The translations under genes and the position numbers were made by a program. Shown piece by piece: positions 45,209 to 54,464 of a stretch of 64,000 nt of DNA. Positions within the stretch are counted from its first letter, which is position 1. Each line of letters begins with the position of its first letter. The notes beneath the pieces were generated by a model that saw only the letters and a list, made by a program, of their open reading frames with translations, was not told the origin of the DNA and searched no databases. Origin of the DNA: Candidatus Poribacteria bacterium (lineage in GTDB: Bacteria > Poribacteria > WGA-4E > WGA-3G); assembly GCA_022826805.1 (NCBI GenBank), contig JAJDUH010000012.1, forward strand, positions 43,153-107,152. The letters run 5' to 3'.

Positions 45209-46546
45209 ATGTCCTACTTTAAGCCCCTACTTTGGGGGGCAGTCTTATGTCTTCTTGCACTTTCCCATCTCTCATTTGCCCAAGACGAACTCATCATTAT
45301 CTCCCCACATCCAGAAGGCATCGAAACAGAATTCGGCACAAGTTTTGAGAAATGGTACCAAGAACAGACCGGTAGAACAGTCAAGACCGACTGGCGAGAT
45401 GTGGGTGGTACCTCCTCTAATTACCGGTTTATCGAATCGGAGTTTAAAAGGGTGCCAGACGGTATTGGTATTGACATCTTTTTTGGTGGAGGCACTGACA
45501 ACTACCTCCGTCTCTCAAATATGGGCTGGCTGCACGCTTACAAGCTGCCTGATGCACAACTCAAGCAGATGATGCAATCCTTCCAAGGAATCCCGCTCTA
45601 TGACGCTGAACATCAATGGTACGGCGCAGCACTGTCCAGCTTCGGTATCATGTACAACGATGAACTTCGTGAAATGCTCCAACTCCCCAAAGCCACAGCA
45701 TGGCAGGATTTAGGCGACTTTGCCTTACTCGGTAAAATTGGTGCAGCCGATCCGAGAGAAAGCGGTTCTGCACACATGGTGTACGAGATTATCCTTCAAA
45801 CCGTCGGCTGGGAAGAAGGCTTTGCACTCCTGACCAAAATCGGTGGCAATGTCCGAGGCTTCTCCGCTGGTGCTAATGCTATTCCGACAGACGTCGTCGC
45901 TGGACAGGTCATTTATGGACTGGCGATTGATTTTTACGCATACGGACAAATTGCTGTTATTGGTGCGGACAAAATTAAATACACCGTGCCAGCCGATGGT
46001 GCGGTTGTCACCGCAGATCCAATTGCTATCCTTAAAGGCGCACCGAATCTTCCAGTTGCGCAAAAGTTTCTTGAATTTGTTCTGTCGGGCGATGCGCAGA
46101 AACTCTGGATGCTCCGAAATGACGATCCGGAGGGACCTAAGTGGAAAGGTGGTTTGAACCGAGCGAGTGTCCTGCCAACACTCTATGATAAACTCGGCGA
46201 ACGATGCATCGTTCCAAATCCGTTTGCTATGGAAGGAACACCATTTCAATACGACTCAGATAAAGGCGGTAATCGGTGGAATATTGTCAACGATCTCTTC
46301 GGTGTGCTCATTATCGATTCCCATAAAGATCTCGTCAACGCTTGGAAAGCGATCCGAAAGTGTAAAGATCCGGCGAAGCGCGAAGCGGCGATTGCGGTTC
46401 TCACGAAGATGCCTATTACCGAAGAAGAAGCGATGCAGATGGCAACCGCCGCCTGGAAAGATCCGAGCATTCGTAACGAAAAAATCAAGGAATGGGGACA
46501 ATTCGCCAAAGAGAAGTTCAAAGAGGCACGGAATCTGGCAAAATAG
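45209..46546 (+). CDS. ABC-type extracellular solute-binding protein (iron/spermidine class)
   Basis: 445 residues with AAGGAG before the ATG and a signal peptide (~1-24, LLALSHLSFAQ). It has the two-lobe binding-protein pattern: ELIIISPHPEGIETEFGTSF, FFGGGTD, YGAALSSFGIMYN, and a hinge near YGLAIDFYAY. The family binds Fe(III), polyamines, thiamine or sulfonates in the periplasm. No permease or ATPase gene adjoins it, so it is an orphan here. The last ~70 residues exceed the usual length. It converges on the sigma-clamp gene with a 62-base gap and no obvious terminator. Confidence 0.85.
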   Translation: MSYFKPLLWGAVLCLLALSHLSFAQDELIIISPHPEGIETEFGTSFEKWYQEQTGRTVKTDWRDVGGTSSNYRFIESEFKRVPDGIGIDIFFGGGTDNYLRLSNMGWLHAYKLPDAQLKQMMQSFQGIPLYDAEHQWYGAALSSFGIMYNDELREMLQLPKATAWQDLGDFALLGKIGAADPRESGSAHMVYEIILQTVGWEEGFALLTKIGGNVRGFSAGANAIPTDVVAGQVIYGLAIDFYAYGQIAVIGADKIKYTVPADGAVVTADPIAILKGAPNLPVAQKFLEFVLSGDAQKLWMLRNDDPEGPKWKGGLNRASVLPTLYDKLGERCIVPNPFAMEGTPFQYDSDKGGNRWNIVNDLFGVLIIDSHKDLVNAWKAIRKCKDPAKREAAIAVLTKMPITEEEAMQMATAAWKDPSIRNEKIKEWGQFAKEKFKEARNLAK

Positions 46547-46608
46547 TGCAAAGTGTGGCTGAGAAGCCCGCCTCTGGTTTGGCGCGGAGGTCCCCAAAAT
46601 CACATCTC

Positions 46609-48351
46609 TTATGCCCAAGCCGTATCCAAAAGCAACGGCATGACGAGGAAAACATATCCATCATCCCCTACGGGTTTAATAAGGACAGGTTCCAATTCCT
46701 TTGTCAATTCGATAGACACGAACTCGGTATCAACGTGATCCAATGCCTCTATCAACAAGCGAGCATCAAAACCGATCCTCACACTTCCGATACCAGACAC
46801 CACAGGCACTGTTTCATGTACTTCCGCTAATTCTGGGGTCCTTGTGGATACCCGAATGCGTTCTGTATCAATCTCTAAACAGATCGCATGGTTTTTCGGA
46901 TTTGACCGCAGCGCTATGCGCCGCGTTACACTCAAAATCTGGTCTTTTGAAACGACCGTTTTGCCTGTACTCGTCTTCGGTATGATTTTCTGATAGTTTG
47001 GATACTCCCTATCCACAAGTTGGGTCGTTAAGGTAGCATTTCCATCGGTAAAGCAGATTTCATTCTCAAAAATAGAGATGTCTACTTCAATAGATTCTGG
47101 GAAAGTTCTCGGAATCTCTTTGACTGCCTTGAGTGGAACGATAAACCCGTTGATTTCCGCTCGTGCGTTGAGTGAGTCGCACTGTGTGAGAGCAAGACGT
47201 TTGCCATCAGTAGCGACGACTTCTGTTCTGTCTTTAAGGAAGTTAAAGTAGAGACCGCTTAGGAAAGGGCGAGCCTTCTCCGTAGATGCAGCATACGCCG
47301 TTTTTTGGATGACATCACGCAAGGTTTCTCCTGCAATCGACAGGATCTCACCCTCAGCAGAAGGCAGTTGTGTGGACTCTTCACCAGGCCTCCCGATAAT
47401 TTTGTAAACACCATCGCCGCAGGTAATCTCAATGCTGTCTTTGGCTGCCACTACTAAATCTATCGGTTTATCCGCTGGCAACTTTTTAAGAACATCCACC
47501 AATTTCTTGGAGGGGACAGTAATTGTCCCTTCGGTTTTCACTGTCCCTTCAACGTTCATTTTCACGTTGACTTCCAAATCAATTGTATCCCCTTCGGCAC
47601 GGATGAGAACATCTGAGAGGATAGGCGAAGTATTCTGTCCATCCCTAACCCCTTGCAGTGCTTGCAAAAACAGCAAAAGTTCATCTCTTTCAAAGGTAAA
47701 TTCCATTCCATAATCCTCCTTAATTTTCTCTGGTGATGGCTCGGATATTTTTTCCCCACGCGCCATAACTCTTCTAGACCCAACTTCTTCAACACCGAAT
47801 TCCTCGCGCAGAAGTGTACGAATATCTCTGAGCCTTGTCTTAACGGTGCCGACCGCCAAGTCAAGTTCTTCCGCAATTTCTTTGACTGTCCACATCTCCA
47901 AATAGTACCGGACTGCGACAGTGCGTACCTTTTCTGGAAGGTGATGGACTGCCGCTGTTACCTCGGCGCGAAGTTCCGCTTCTCGAAAATGGGCAATGAC
48001 ATCCCGATCAATAGTCTCAGCAAGTTTCTCCGTGCTCTGAAGAATTTCACCTCCGGTGTGCGACTTGGGAGTGTAGTATCTTCTACAAGCCGTGTACGCT
48101 ATCTTGCTGAGCCACGCACCGAAACTGCTAACTTCGCGTAAAGTTCCGATGTTCTCCCAAACCGACACCCAAATGTCTTGAAAGATCTCTTCGGCATCCC
48201 GTGTCTGGCGAGAGTTTAATACAACCAACTGCCAGATCCGGAAACTATGGCGTGCTGCCAATTGCGCAAATGCCAACTCATCTTCTGTTTGCACAAGCTG
48301 AATGAGTTCCTCATCTGTCAGATCAGTGTGTGTTGATGAATCGTATCGCAT
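46609..48351 (-). CDS. dnaN: ECF sigma factor fused to DNA polymerase III beta sliding clamp
   Basis: One uninterrupted 580-codon frame. Residues ~12-92 are sigma region 2 (RDAEEIFQDIWVSVWENI, SSFGAWLSKIAYTACRRYY); ~126-185 are region 4 (LPEKVRTVAVRYYLEMW, then VKEIAEELDLAVGTVKTRL), the helix-turn-helix that reads the -35 box. A ~30-residue polar linker follows, then residues 216-580 form a full-length beta clamp: MEFTFERDELLLFLQALQG, SPILSDVLI, ARPFLSGLYFNF, ATDGKRLALT, and the end EPVLIKPVGDDGYVFLVMPL. The clamp encircles DNA as the polymerase processivity ring; joined to a sigma factor it could tether RNA polymerase to DNA. A strong internal start at 47706 could make the clamp alone. The sigma start has only a weak ribosome site. 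A sequencing indel joining two genes cannot be excluded. Confidence 0.85.
   Translation of the reverse strand: MRYDSSTHTDLTDEELIQLVQTEDELAFAQLAARHSFRIWQLVVLNSRQTRDAEEIFQDIWVSVWENIGTLREVSSFGAWLSKIAYTACRRYYTPKSHTGGEILQSTEKLAETIDRDVIAHFREAELRAEVTAAVHHLPEKVRTVAVRYYLEMWTVKEIAEELDLAVGTVKTRLRDIRTLLREEFGVEEVGSRRVMARGEKISEPSPEKIKEDYGMEFTFERDELLLFLQALQGVRDGQNTSPILSDVLIRAEGDTIDLEVNVKMNVEGTVKTEGTITVPSKKLVDVLKKLPADKPIDLVVAAKDSIEITCGDGVYKIIGRPGEESTQLPSAEGEILSIAGETLRDVIQKTAYAASTEKARPFLSGLYFNFLKDRTEVVATDGKRLALTQCDSLNARAEINGFIVPLKAVKEIPRTFPESIEVDISIFENEICFTDGNATLTTQLVDREYPNYQKIIPKTSTGKTVVSKDQILSVTRRIALRSNPKNHAICLEIDTERIRVSTRTPELAEVHETVPVVSGIGSVRIGFDARLLIEALDHVDTEFVSIELTKELEPVLIKPVGDDGYVFLVMPLLLDTAWA
47704..47721 (-). 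promoter_or_regulatory. internal ribosome site and ATG at the sigma-clamp junction
   Basis: AAGGAGG (47721-47715, minus strand) lies eight bases before an in-frame ATG at 47706, exactly where a stand-alone clamp would begin (MEFTFERDE). Initiation here gives a 365-residue clamp, close to the 366 residues of E. coli DnaN. This suggests two products from one frame. Confidence 0.7.
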
Positions 48352-48431
48352 AGAAAATTCCCAATTAGATTTCGGTTATAAAGAGGGGGGTTTTTGGAGA
48401 AAAGGTTTAAAAAAAGGAAAATAATTAGCAC

Positions 48432-49547
48432 TTATCGCCGCCGTGATGCCATGTCAAACCCTACTGCTGCAACCAGCACGACACCCTTGATAATATCCTG
48501 CCACGAGGCATCCATGTTCGCCATGCTCATCCCGTTATTGAGACTCTCCATGACGAATGCCCCTAAAATCGCACCGAAGATACTCCCGCGTCCACCCATC
48601 AAACTGGCACCGCCGATGACACACGCAGCGATGGCATCCAACTCCAGCAATCGTCCGGCTTCTGGACTTGCGCTCCCAACGCGTGCCGTTAGCACAACAC
48701 CAGCAACCGCCATTAATACTCCCATCGTTGCAAATACCCGTAACGTGATGCCACGCACGTTGACCCCGGAGAGGTAAGCCGCTTCGGCGTTTCCCCCGAC
48801 TGCATAGACATAACGTCCAAAACGGGTGTGGTTGGCGATGAAATGAAATACGAATGCCAGTCCAAATAGAATGCATACCGGAAATGGCACACCTTTATGG
48901 GCATTCATTACGGTGATGAACGCTACAATCAGTGCCGATATGCCAACTATTTTCCACAGAAAGATGCTTGGCGATGTTTTTTCGGTGCCATATTGTAGTT
49001 GAGCAGCGCGCTGTCGGTAAAAACGGTACCCACTGACACCAAGTCCAGCAATCATGAGTCCCCATCCGAGTGTCGGGGAGAGGTAGGCGTTTCCGATTGC
49101 TTTGAGCCAATTGTCTGGAAGCAGGATGGTTTCGCCTTTGGTAAAGGCTAACATTAAACCGCGATACACTAAAAACCCACCTAATGTGACAATAAATGCT
49201 GGGATCCGTTGGTATGCCACGAGATAACCCTGCATCAATCCCATCAGAATCCCGACGCAAATGACAACGATGAGTGTTAGGAGGATCGGTTGGCCCCACC
49301 AGACGTGTACAATCGCGGCAATGGCACCGAGCAATCCGGCACCATAACCGACAGACAGATCAATATTAGCAGAGACAATAACCAGCGTCATGCCGACGGC
49401 GAGGATGGCTGTGACCGCCGCTTGGCGGGAGAGGTTGGACAGATTCCGAGTGCTGAGGAAGGTGCCGCCGGTCAGGAGTGTAAAAATCACCCAGACACAG
49501 ACGAGGGCAAGCACCATTGCATACATGCGAAGATTCAGGTGCTTCAT
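48432..49547 (-). CDS. sugar ABC transporter permease (XylH/RbsC type)
   Basis: 371 residues, about ten membrane helices. LAVGMTLVIVSANIDLSVG near the N-terminus, and YAVGGNAEAAYLSGVNVRGI, LELDAIAACVIGGASLMGG, GRGSIFGAILGAFVMESL near the C-terminus, match BPD_transp_2 permeases. The long central segment and the phrase after ELDAIAACVIGG resemble xylose permease XylH most. No binding protein or ATPase gene adjoins it. Its ATG overlaps the tatD stop by four bases (ATGA). The sigma-clamp gene starts 80 bases downstream on the same strand and might share the transcript. Confidence 0.85.
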   Translation of the reverse strand: MKHLNLRMYAMVLALVCVWVIFTLLTGGTFLSTRNLSNLSRQAAVTAILAVGMTLVIVSANIDLSVGYGAGLLGAIAAIVHVWWGQPILLTLIVVICVGILMGLMQGYLVAYQRIPAFIVTLGGFLVYRGLMLAFTKGETILLPDNWLKAIGNAYLSPTLGWGLMIAGLGVSGYRFYRQRAAQLQYGTEKTSPSIFLWKIVGISALIVAFITVMNAHKGVPFPVCILFGLAFVFHFIANHTRFGRYVYAVGGNAEAAYLSGVNVRGITLRVFATMGVLMAVAGVVLTARVGSASPEAGRLLELDAIAACVIGGASLMGGRGSIFGAILGAFVMESLNNGMSMANMDASWQDIIKGVVLVAAVGFDMASRRR

Positions 49548-50308
49548 GCTTGTGCGAACAGAATCTCAAAATTTCTTGTTGTTGCTTCGCCAATTGTTTC
49601 TATAGAGGTGCTACGGAGTTCGGCAATCTTTTCCGCAACGGCACGCACATAAGCAGGCTCGTTCCGCTTGCCGCGGCGAAATTGCGGTGTCAACCATGGG
49701 CAATCGGTCTCTATGAGGAGTCGATCCTCAGGCACTTCCTGCGCGACGGCTTGGATGTCTTTGGCATTCGGATAGGTCACAATTCCACCGATGCCGATAT
49801 GGAATCCGATCGCAAGGCTTCTATGCATCAACGCTACATCACCGGTAAAGCAGTGCAGCACACCTCGAATTCTCCCGTGACGTGCCTCTAAGATGGGTAG
49901 GATGTCCACATACGCGTCACGGTTGTGGATAATAATAGGCATCCGCAGCTCTTCGGCGAGATCCAATTGCTTTTCAAACGCCTCTTTTTGTAGCGGACGC
50001 GGTGAGAGGTCCCGGTAGTAATCTAACCCCATTTCGCCGAGCGCAATTACCTTTGGATGTGTAGCGAGTTCGCGAAAAGTTTTAAGGGCATCCGGTGTTA
50101 GATATTTTGCGTCGTGCGGATGCATCCCGACGGTGGCGTAGATTTGTGTATATTCCTCCGCTAATTCCACTGCACCGAGACTGGTCTCCATATCAAATCC
50201 GATGACGAGGATAGCAGAGATTCCTACTTCCTGTGCGCGTTTTAGCACCGCATCACGGTCACCATCGAATTGGGAAAGTTGAATGTGCGCATGCGAGTCA
50301 ATAAACAT
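49544..50308 (-). CDS. tatD: TatD family metal-dependent hydrolase/DNase
   Basis: 254 residues, full length. Metal ligands: FIDSHAHIQ (HxH) at the N-terminus, LGEMGLDYYRD (Glu), IIIHNRD (His), VLHCFTGD (His) and LLIETDCPWLTP (Asp). TatD proteins are 3'-5' exonucleases on DNA/RNA and are linked to repair and to D-aminoacyl-tRNA handling. A poly-T stretch precedes the ATG rather than a good ribosome site. Its stop overlaps the permease start. Confidence 0.92.
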   Translation of the reverse strand: MFIDSHAHIQLSQFDGDRDAVLKRAQEVGISAILVIGFDMETSLGAVELAEEYTQIYATVGMHPHDAKYLTPDALKTFRELATHPKVIALGEMGLDYYRDLSPRPLQKEAFEKQLDLAEELRMPIIIHNRDAYVDILPILEARHGRIRGVLHCFTGDVALMHRSLAIGFHIGIGGIVTYPNAKDIQAVAQEVPEDRLLIETDCPWLTPQFRRGKRNEPAYVRAVAEKIAELRSTSIETIGEATTRNFEILFAQA

Positions 50309-50375
50309 TTTTTTTATTAAAAGTGGACAGGTTGCTTATTATTGCTCACGAAAAAATTTCAATACTGATAAAATC

Positions 50376-50972
50376 TCATTCGCTATCATCTGCTAATTTT
50401 AACTTTAAAAGTAACCACTTTGCACACCACGCTTCATCAATTGCACCACCTATTGATGTCTTATCAGCATAGAAGAGCAATTGTCTCATCTCTTCATTAG
50501 TCGGTATTACTGCTTTGTGAATTGGAAGTCCGGTGATGTCTTCAATCGCGTTAATATACATCGCATGGTGCGGATACATGTTATTTCGCAGTAAGGTTTT
50601 CTCTAGAGTATAATCAGCACCATCACCGCCAGATTCACCATTAGGGCCACGAAGACTGAATAGCATTACACGGAGAATTGGAAGGCAAGATTCCAATTTC
50701 AGATATCCCGCGACAAGAACCGCGGGGGTAGAATAGTCACCGATAAAGTCAGCAATATCATTCTCAACTGATCGCTTATTGGTTTCCAGCCACTTTAATT
50801 CCTGTGCAGTAAAATAACGTTCAACCGGATCGATGGCCCAATCATAATATGCAAACTGTCTCGCGATTTGAAAGCCTTTTGCTACGTCAGATGATTCAGT
50901 TGGTTTTGAGGGGTGTGAACATCCGCTTAACAATAGCCAAAAAATGGGAAATACAAACACTATAAACTTCAT
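50376..50972 (-). CDS. putative lipoprotein of unknown function
   Basis: 198 residues. MKFIVFVFPIFWLLLSGC is a signal peptide with a LSGC lipobox. The rest is mainly helical with no recognised motif (GFQIARQFAYYDWAID, WLETNKRSVENDIADF). It lies 10 bases after the SDR gene and 68 bases before tatD, on the same strand. I do not recognise a family. Confidence 0.7.
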   Translation of the reverse strand: MKFIVFVFPIFWLLLSGCSHPSKPTESSDVAKGFQIARQFAYYDWAIDPVERYFTAQELKWLETNKRSVENDIADFIGDYSTPAVLVAGYLKLESCLPILRVMLFSLRGPNGESGGDGADYTLEKTLLRNNMYPHHAMYINAIEDITGLPIHKAVIPTNEEMRQLLFYADKTSIGGAIDEAWCAKWLLLKLKLADDSE

Positions 50973-50981
50973 TTATTTTCC

Positions 50982-51692
50982 CTACATCAAAGGTGTTCGG
51001 ATAACGGTTTCAAGCGTATGGGCGCGCGGGGGTTGTGTTACCAAAAATAGAATCAGATCCGCGACATCCTCTGGGAGTGTGAGATGTTCAATCACATCGT
51101 CTGGATGGTTATCACGACGCATTTTGGTATCCACAGGACCGGGACAAACAACTGAGGCTTTTACGCCGTGTGGTCTACCTTCATTATTCGTCGTCTCAGT
51201 GAAACCGACAACGGCGAATTTAGAGGCACAATACGCGCCACCGTTGACATGCCCAGATTTGCCAGAAACCGAGGAGACATTGACGATATGCCCATATTTC
51301 TGCTTGCACATGTGGCTGAAAACGGCTTGCGTGCCGAGAAATACGCCCTTGAGGTTGACTGCCATCGTCAGATCCCAATCCTCTTCTCGAATTTTGGGAA
51401 TTGGGTTGTGGATCGCCACGCCTGCGTTATTAACGAGAATGTCCACTTTACCAAAGGTGTCAAGCGTTTGGGCAACCATCGCATCAACATCCGCTTTCAA
51501 CTGAATATCGGTTTTAATGGCGAGGGCACGTCTGCCGAGTTGCTTTACCTCTTCGGCGACAGCATTTATTTCGGTATCGGTCCGTGCGGCAAGGACGATA
51601 TCGGCACCCTCTCTGGCGAATGCTAAAGCGGTTGAATGACCGATGCCGCGCCCGCCCCCTGTGATAATCGCAATACGGTTTTCAAGTTTCAC
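50982..51692 (-). CDS. short-chain dehydrogenase/reductase
   Basis: 236 residues from a GTG with AGGAGC upstream. Cofactor motif TGGGRGIG at ~12-19, NNAG at ~89-92, catalytic Ser in SSVSGKSG, and Y-x3-K in YCASK. Classical SDR, close in pattern to 3-oxoacyl-ACP reductase-like enzymes; the Arg/Lys balance around the cofactor loop (ARTD) suggests NADP. Substrate unknown. Located between the enolase-superfamily gene and the lipoprotein gene. Confidence 0.9.
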   Translation of the reverse strand: MKLENRIAIITGGGRGIGHSTALAFAREGADIVLAARTDTEINAVAEEVKQLGRRALAIKTDIQLKADVDAMVAQTLDTFGKVDILVNNAGVAIHNPIPKIREEDWDLTMAVNLKGVFLGTQAVFSHMCKQKYGHIVNVSSVSGKSGHVNGGAYCASKFAVVGFTETTNNEGRPHGVKASVVCPGPVDTKMRRDNHPDDVIEHLTLPEDVADLILFLVTQPPRAHTLETVIRTPLM

Positions 51693-51756
51693 AAATTGCT
51701 CCTAAAGATAACCTAAGTTGCTACCTACAAGATTTTAGAGATGAGGACTGGATTTT

Positions 51757-51813
51757 TGTACCGTAAACTGTTAGTTTGCGGACACTCAGGCACAGACTAA
51801 CAGTCTATGCTAC
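51757..51813. repeat. pair of palindromes with covarying arms
   Basis: A hairpin AAACT-GTT-AGTTT (~51764-51776, plus) and a second, AGACT-AAC-AGTCT (51794-51806), read with GTAG on the minus strand (51810-51813). The core differs by one base pair changed on both arms. They fill the 176-base gap between the SDR and the enolase-superfamily genes. Confidence 0.55.
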
Positions 51814-51868
51814 AAAGTGGCAACCTGCGTTAAAGATAATAAGCACACGCCATGGGTTCTCCGTTCAC

Positions 51869-52954
51869 CTACGATATTTGATACTGGGTGAGTTTCTGTT
51901 TGTCGAACAGAATGCCATGCCCCGGACGATCTGGTGGTGAGAAGTGGCCATCTTTGAGCGTCAAGGTATCCATCAGTACCGGGTCAAGCGATGGGATGTA
52001 TTCCACAAAGAGCGAGTGCGGTACCGCGGCTGAAAGATGTACGTGCAGATCCATCAGGAAGTGTGGCGATACGGACAATCCAAAGCATTCTGCCGTATGT
52101 GCAACCTTCATCCATTCAGAGATACCGCCAACGCGGACTGCATCGGGTTGAAGGATATCCGCTGCGCCTTGTGCGATGTATTCCTTAAAGACATATTTAT
52201 TGTAAATTGTCTCGCCAATGGCGATCGGAATTGTCGTCTTTTCTCGCAACGCCACGTGGCTATCTACATCGTCTGCCTCAATCGGCTCCTCAAACCAGAA
52301 GAGTCCTGCTTCCTCAACACGACATGCGAGTTGAATGGCTTCTCGGGCGTTCCATTTCATATTGGCATCAACCATAAGGTAGGGTTCCTGTCCAATCGCC
52401 TTTCTGACAGCGAAGATCCGTGCCACGTCCTCGTGAAGGCTGTCGCGTCCCACCTTAATCTTGATGCCTTTGAAGCCTTGCTCCACGAATTCCACGGACT
52501 GCCTGACCAATTCGTCCTCGGAGAGATGAAGCCAACCGCCGTCTGTGTTGTAAACAGGAAGAGCAGCTCTCGAACCGCCGAGAAGTTGATAGAGCGGTAA
52601 CTCGGCGCGCTTCGCCATGAGATCCCAGAGGGCAATATCTACCGCTGCCATACCTAAGGTGACAATACCGCCTCTCCCTATCCAGTGTGTATCCATCCAC
52701 ATCCGATTCCAGATTCTGTCGATGTTGGAAGCGTCTTCCTCGAGGAGGATAGGTGTGAGATAGGCATCCATAATTTGTTTGATCGCTTCTCCACCTGTGC
52801 CGATGGTGTAGGAAAATCCGGTCCCTACAACCCCATCTGCATCTTCAATCTCAATGAAGGGGAACTCCATAGAGACGAAGGTCTGGATGGCATCAACGCG
52901 TTCAACTTCAGGTGGGATGTCGTAAAGGGATGTCCGAACTGCTTTAATTTTCAT
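51869..52954 (-). CDS. enolase-superfamily (mandelate racemase/muconate lactonizing) enzyme
   Basis: 361 residues. FKGIKIKVGRDS supplies the K-x-K catalytic pair; metal ligands are the Asp in MVDANMKW, the Glu in FWFEEPIE and the Glu in AIGETIYN; a histidine follows in SPHFLMDLH. This fits the mandelate racemase/sugar-acid dehydratase side of the family, acting by proton abstraction next to a carboxylate. Substrate unknown. The sugar-phosphate isomerase-like gene upstream and the SDR downstream point to sugar or sugar-acid breakdown. Confidence 0.88.
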   Translation of the reverse strand: MKIKAVRTSLYDIPPEVERVDAIQTFVSMEFPFIEIEDADGVVGTGFSYTIGTGGEAIKQIMDAYLTPILLEEDASNIDRIWNRMWMDTHWIGRGGIVTLGMAAVDIALWDLMAKRAELPLYQLLGGSRAALPVYNTDGGWLHLSEDELVRQSVEFVEQGFKGIKIKVGRDSLHEDVARIFAVRKAIGQEPYLMVDANMKWNAREAIQLACRVEEAGLFWFEEPIEADDVDSHVALREKTTIPIAIGETIYNKYVFKEYIAQGAADILQPDAVRVGGISEWMKVAHTAECFGLSVSPHFLMDLHVHLSAAVPHSLFVEYIPSLDPVLMDTLTLKDGHFSPPDRPGHGILFDKQKLTQYQIS

Positions 52955-53044
52955 TGGAGTTTGCTTATGACTCGGTTACGGCACACGGCGTGTGCCTACT
53001 ACTGTTCTGTCCATTTTCAAATGATGCGGTCTTTTTTTTAGTTT

Positions 53045-53160
53045 GTAGTAGGGCAATTCATTGCCCGTTCTTGACGTAGGAACGTGTGATAATGCACGTC
53101 GCATGAATCAACACGGAATGCGCGTGTGGCATTCCAAATCAACGCCAAGTGCGCGTGTGG
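53045..53160 (+). repeat. cluster of four small palindromes
   Basis: Two GTAG units: 53045-53066 (arms GGGCAAT/ATTGCCC) and 53076-53099 (arms ACGTG/CACGT). Then two hairpins with identical loop GCGTGTG but different arms, GGAATGC/GCATTCC and CAAGTGC/GCACTTG, each preceded by AATCAAC. The second pair resembles the array at 58188-58321. They occupy the 278-base gap between two genes; no coding frame was seen. Confidence 0.7.
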
Positions 53161-53232
53161 CACTTGTCGGGGACTTTACACCACAAAATCGCACTACTAC
53201 GAACGGACCTTCAAGTTCAGGTTGACAGAACA

Positions 53233-54102
53233 CTATTTTAGGTCCTCGATCATCGTCAGTAAGTTTTGGGTACAGATACGCGAGGCTTCCTCACCGGCTT
53301 CAGAGAATGCTTGTCCTGCTGGACGGTTGAGAATAGCTTCGTCAATTTTGAGTGACGGACGCCAATGCGTTTCAAGACAGAGATGCCCTTCATACCCATC
53401 ATCAATAAAGGCTTGCAGCTGCCCTTGCCAGTCGATAATACCATCGCCGACCGGAACGGATTCGATTTCGCCGGTATCTGGGTTCGGACCCGCGTCCTTG
53501 AGATGGGCGTGGATCATCGTTGATTTCATACGGTTGTAGGCGTCAGGATACGGGGTTTCGCCACCTTTCGCGTGTGCCTCGTTGGCAGGATCCCAGATGC
53601 CGCGGATATTTGGAGAATCAATTTGCTCGATAAATTCCGCCGTGAGTTTGGCGGTGCGGAGCGAGGTAGTGGACTCGTTTTCCATACCGAGAACGATCCC
53701 TTCACCGTCTATCATTCTACGCGGTTCGTCATAAGAGGCGATAATTTCGTCCCAGCGTTCCTCGGTTTCACCGGTGTCCCAAAAGACGAAGGTGCGGATG
53801 AGGCTGGTATCAAATGCTTTTGCCGTCCGGATGCACCCTTTGAGTATATCAAGATGCTCTTTCCGTTCTGCAGCGTTGTCTATATCGCACTTAAAGAACG
53901 GGGATGCGACGCCGATAATCTCAATGTCGGTCCCGTCGAGTAAACGTTTCATCTCGTCGATATCAGCATCGGTAAGTTCGTTGGGGAGTTTGTCCCAGAC
54001 CGAGCGAATTTCGATGGAGTGTAGGTTGAATTCTTTTACAAAATTAACAACGGTGGCGAAGTCTTGCGAAACTTCGTCGTTGATGACGCCGAGTTTGAAC
54101 AT
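53233..54102 (-). CDS. sugar phosphate isomerase/epimerase-like TIM-barrel protein
   Basis: 289 residues of the xylose-isomerase-like/AP-endonuclease-2 barrel. Metal-site pattern: FNLHSIEIRSVW, GMENESTTS with Glu, GIWDPANEAHAKGG, MIHAHLKDAG (His-x-His), and a late Glu in GHLCLETHW. AAAGGAG precedes the ATG. Members isomerise or epimerise sugars, inositols or related polyols; the substrate is not evident. Confidence 0.87.
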   Translation of the reverse strand: MFKLGVINDEVSQDFATVVNFVKEFNLHSIEIRSVWDKLPNELTDADIDEMKRLLDGTDIEIIGVASPFFKCDIDNAAERKEHLDILKGCIRTAKAFDTSLIRTFVFWDTGETEERWDEIIASYDEPRRMIDGEGIVLGMENESTTSLRTAKLTAEFIEQIDSPNIRGIWDPANEAHAKGGETPYPDAYNRMKSTMIHAHLKDAGPNPDTGEIESVPVGDGIIDWQGQLQAFIDDGYEGHLCLETHWRPSLKIDEAILNRPAGQAFSEAGEEASRICTQNLLTMIEDLK

Positions 54103-54132
54103 AGTCGTAGTCTCCTTTGAAACTTTTACGAT

Positions 54133-54161
54133 ATGTTAGCATAGCGCGGTGTTAATGGCAA
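54133..54161 (-). promoter_or_regulatory. sigma70-type promoter of the isomerase-like gene
   Basis: Minus strand: TTGCCA, 17 bases, TAACAT, about 31 bases before the ATG at 54102. Confidence 0.5.
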
Positions 54162-54464
54162 TCAATTTAGTTATCAAAGTCGGGACATTCAGTTTTCGGT
54201 GGAATGTTAGAAGATATGAAATTTACCCCATCCCGAAACGACTCATTGCGTAGTTCTTAGTCGGTGGCGAGCAACCGTCAGTGGAATCAGGATTATATTT
54301 TAACAGATTTTAACAGGCGAATTCACGGAGGTTTCACGGAGGTTTTTTTGGAGCCTTGATTTCACTGGGTTTCTGAATTTGAATTTGTGCCTTCTCCGTG
54401 AAAACGATATAAACGGGTTTTTAGTTTTATTTTATTTAACGAATAGATATTTTTCAGAAAACTG
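54162..54464. other. intergenic region after the restriction enzyme gene
   Basis: About 300 bases without a credible gene. It holds a tandem CACGGAGGTTT pair (~54325-54345) and AT-rich DNA. No clear terminator for the minus-strand restriction gene was seen. Confidence 0.4.
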
